Source: Herminiimonas sp. (lineage in GTDB: Bacteria > Pseudomonadota > Gammaproteobacteria > Burkholderiales > Burkholderiaceae). Taken from it: 6,171 nucleotides of DNA. A program made the translations under genes and the position numbers. A model generated the notes under the pieces. It made no database searches and was not told the origin of the DNA. It saw nothing but the letters and a program-made list of their open reading frames with translations. Location: assembly GCA_014377155.1 (NCBI GenBank), contig JACMQD010000332.1, forward strand, positions 1 through 6,171, written 5' to 3'. Below, piece after piece: positions 5,873-6,171 of the stretch. Numbering within the stretch: position 1 is the first letter of the stretch; each line of letters begins with the position of its first letter.

Positions 5873-6171
5873 ATGAAGGTTTTCCGCGGACTTCCCAACC
5901 CCGAATCGCAAGCGCCTTGTGCGCTGGCGATCGGCAATTTCGATGGCGTGCATCGTGGCCATCAGGCCCTGCTCGCGCGGATGGATCAGGCCGCTGCGAG
6001 TCTGGGTGTCGAGACTGCCGTGATGACCTTCGAGCCGCATCCGCGTGAATTTTTTGCCCAGTTGGCCGGCGACCTGCTGCGCGCGCCGACCCGTATCGCC
6101 AACCTGCGCGCCAAACTGCAATCCCTCGCAAACGCCAGCGTGGCACGGGACATCGGCGGACATTTCAACGC
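5873..6171 (+). CDS. ribF: Bifunctional riboflavin kinase/FAD synthetase RibF, N-terminal part (cut by window edge)
   Basis: Converts riboflavin to FMN (C-terminal kinase domain) and FMN to FAD (N-terminal adenylyltransferase domain) in the cytosol. Only about 100 of the usual 310-330 residues are inside the window; the frame is open to base 6171. Seen: the start MKVFRGLPN, the nucleotide-binding loop GNFDGVHRGHQ (21-31) with the HxGH-type motif of nucleotidylyltransferases, and MTFEPHPREFFAQLAGD (51-67), the second FAD-synthetase signature. TRIANLRAKLQSLA follows near 73-86. The ATG at 5873-5875 gives the beginning expected for betaproteobacterial RibF; no Shine-Dalgarno precedes it. A candidate -10 box lies at 5837-5842, so it may be transcribed separately from mtfA. 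The last residues in view (ARDIGGHFN) depart from the VIVEHFN-like strand I would expect, perhaps by ordinary divergence. The identification is secure. Confidence 0.95.
   Translation, partial: MKVFRGLPNPESQAPCALAIGNFDGVHRGHQALLARMDQAAASLGVETAVMTFEPHPREFFAQLAGDLLRAPTRIANLRAKLQSLANASVARDIGGHFN

Noticed and set aside
1..6171. CRISPR array, insertion sequence, phage, defence or toxin-antitoxin system
   Set aside because: No spaced direct repeats, transposase or terminal repeats, and all intact genes belong to known core or common families.

Overview
The window looks like chromosomal DNA of a betaproteobacterium, most likely Burkholderiales and possibly Oxalobacteraceae (Herminiimonas/Herbaspirillum-like). 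This is inferred from how closely the GapA, transketolase, RsmE and RibF protein sequences match what I know of that group, and from the moderately GC-rich base composition. No database search was possible.

Left half, minus strand (3071 down to 1): a carbon-metabolism cluster read right to left as tkt (transketolase), a GNAT-family acetyltransferase and gap (glyceraldehyde-3-phosphate dehydrogenase, cut by the window edge). The acetyltransferase GTG start overlaps the tkt stop by 4 bases and gap follows after 75 bases with its own strong ribosome binding site, so the three are probably one transcript. A good candidate sigma70 promoter (extended -10) lies just upstream of tkt, with a perfect 7+1+7 palindrome at the predicted transcription start. 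Transketolase makes glyceraldehyde-3-phosphate, the substrate of GapA, so tkt and gap link the pentose phosphate pathway to lower glycolysis.

Middle (about 3072-3679): a divergent intergenic region followed by the remains of a fumarylacetoacetate-hydrolase-family gene. A -10 box, a Shine-Dalgarno and an ATG survive, but they join out of frame to only the last ~65-68 codons of the enzyme, as if an internal deletion removed most of the gene.

Right half, plus strand (3680-6171): a PhnB-like VOC (glyoxalase-superfamily) protein, rsmE (16S rRNA m3U1498 methyltransferase), an MtfA-family zinc peptidase and the 5' end of ribF (FAD synthetase/riboflavin kinase), which runs off the window. These are ordinary core genes on one strand with short spacers. 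ribF has a separate candidate -10 box.

I see no CRISPR array, insertion sequence, phage gene, tRNA, rRNA, or toxin/defence module, and nothing that makes a convincing case for a new biological system. The points most worth a second look are the deleted hydrolase gene with intact expression signals, the palindrome at the tkt start site, and the acetyltransferase placed between tkt and gap.
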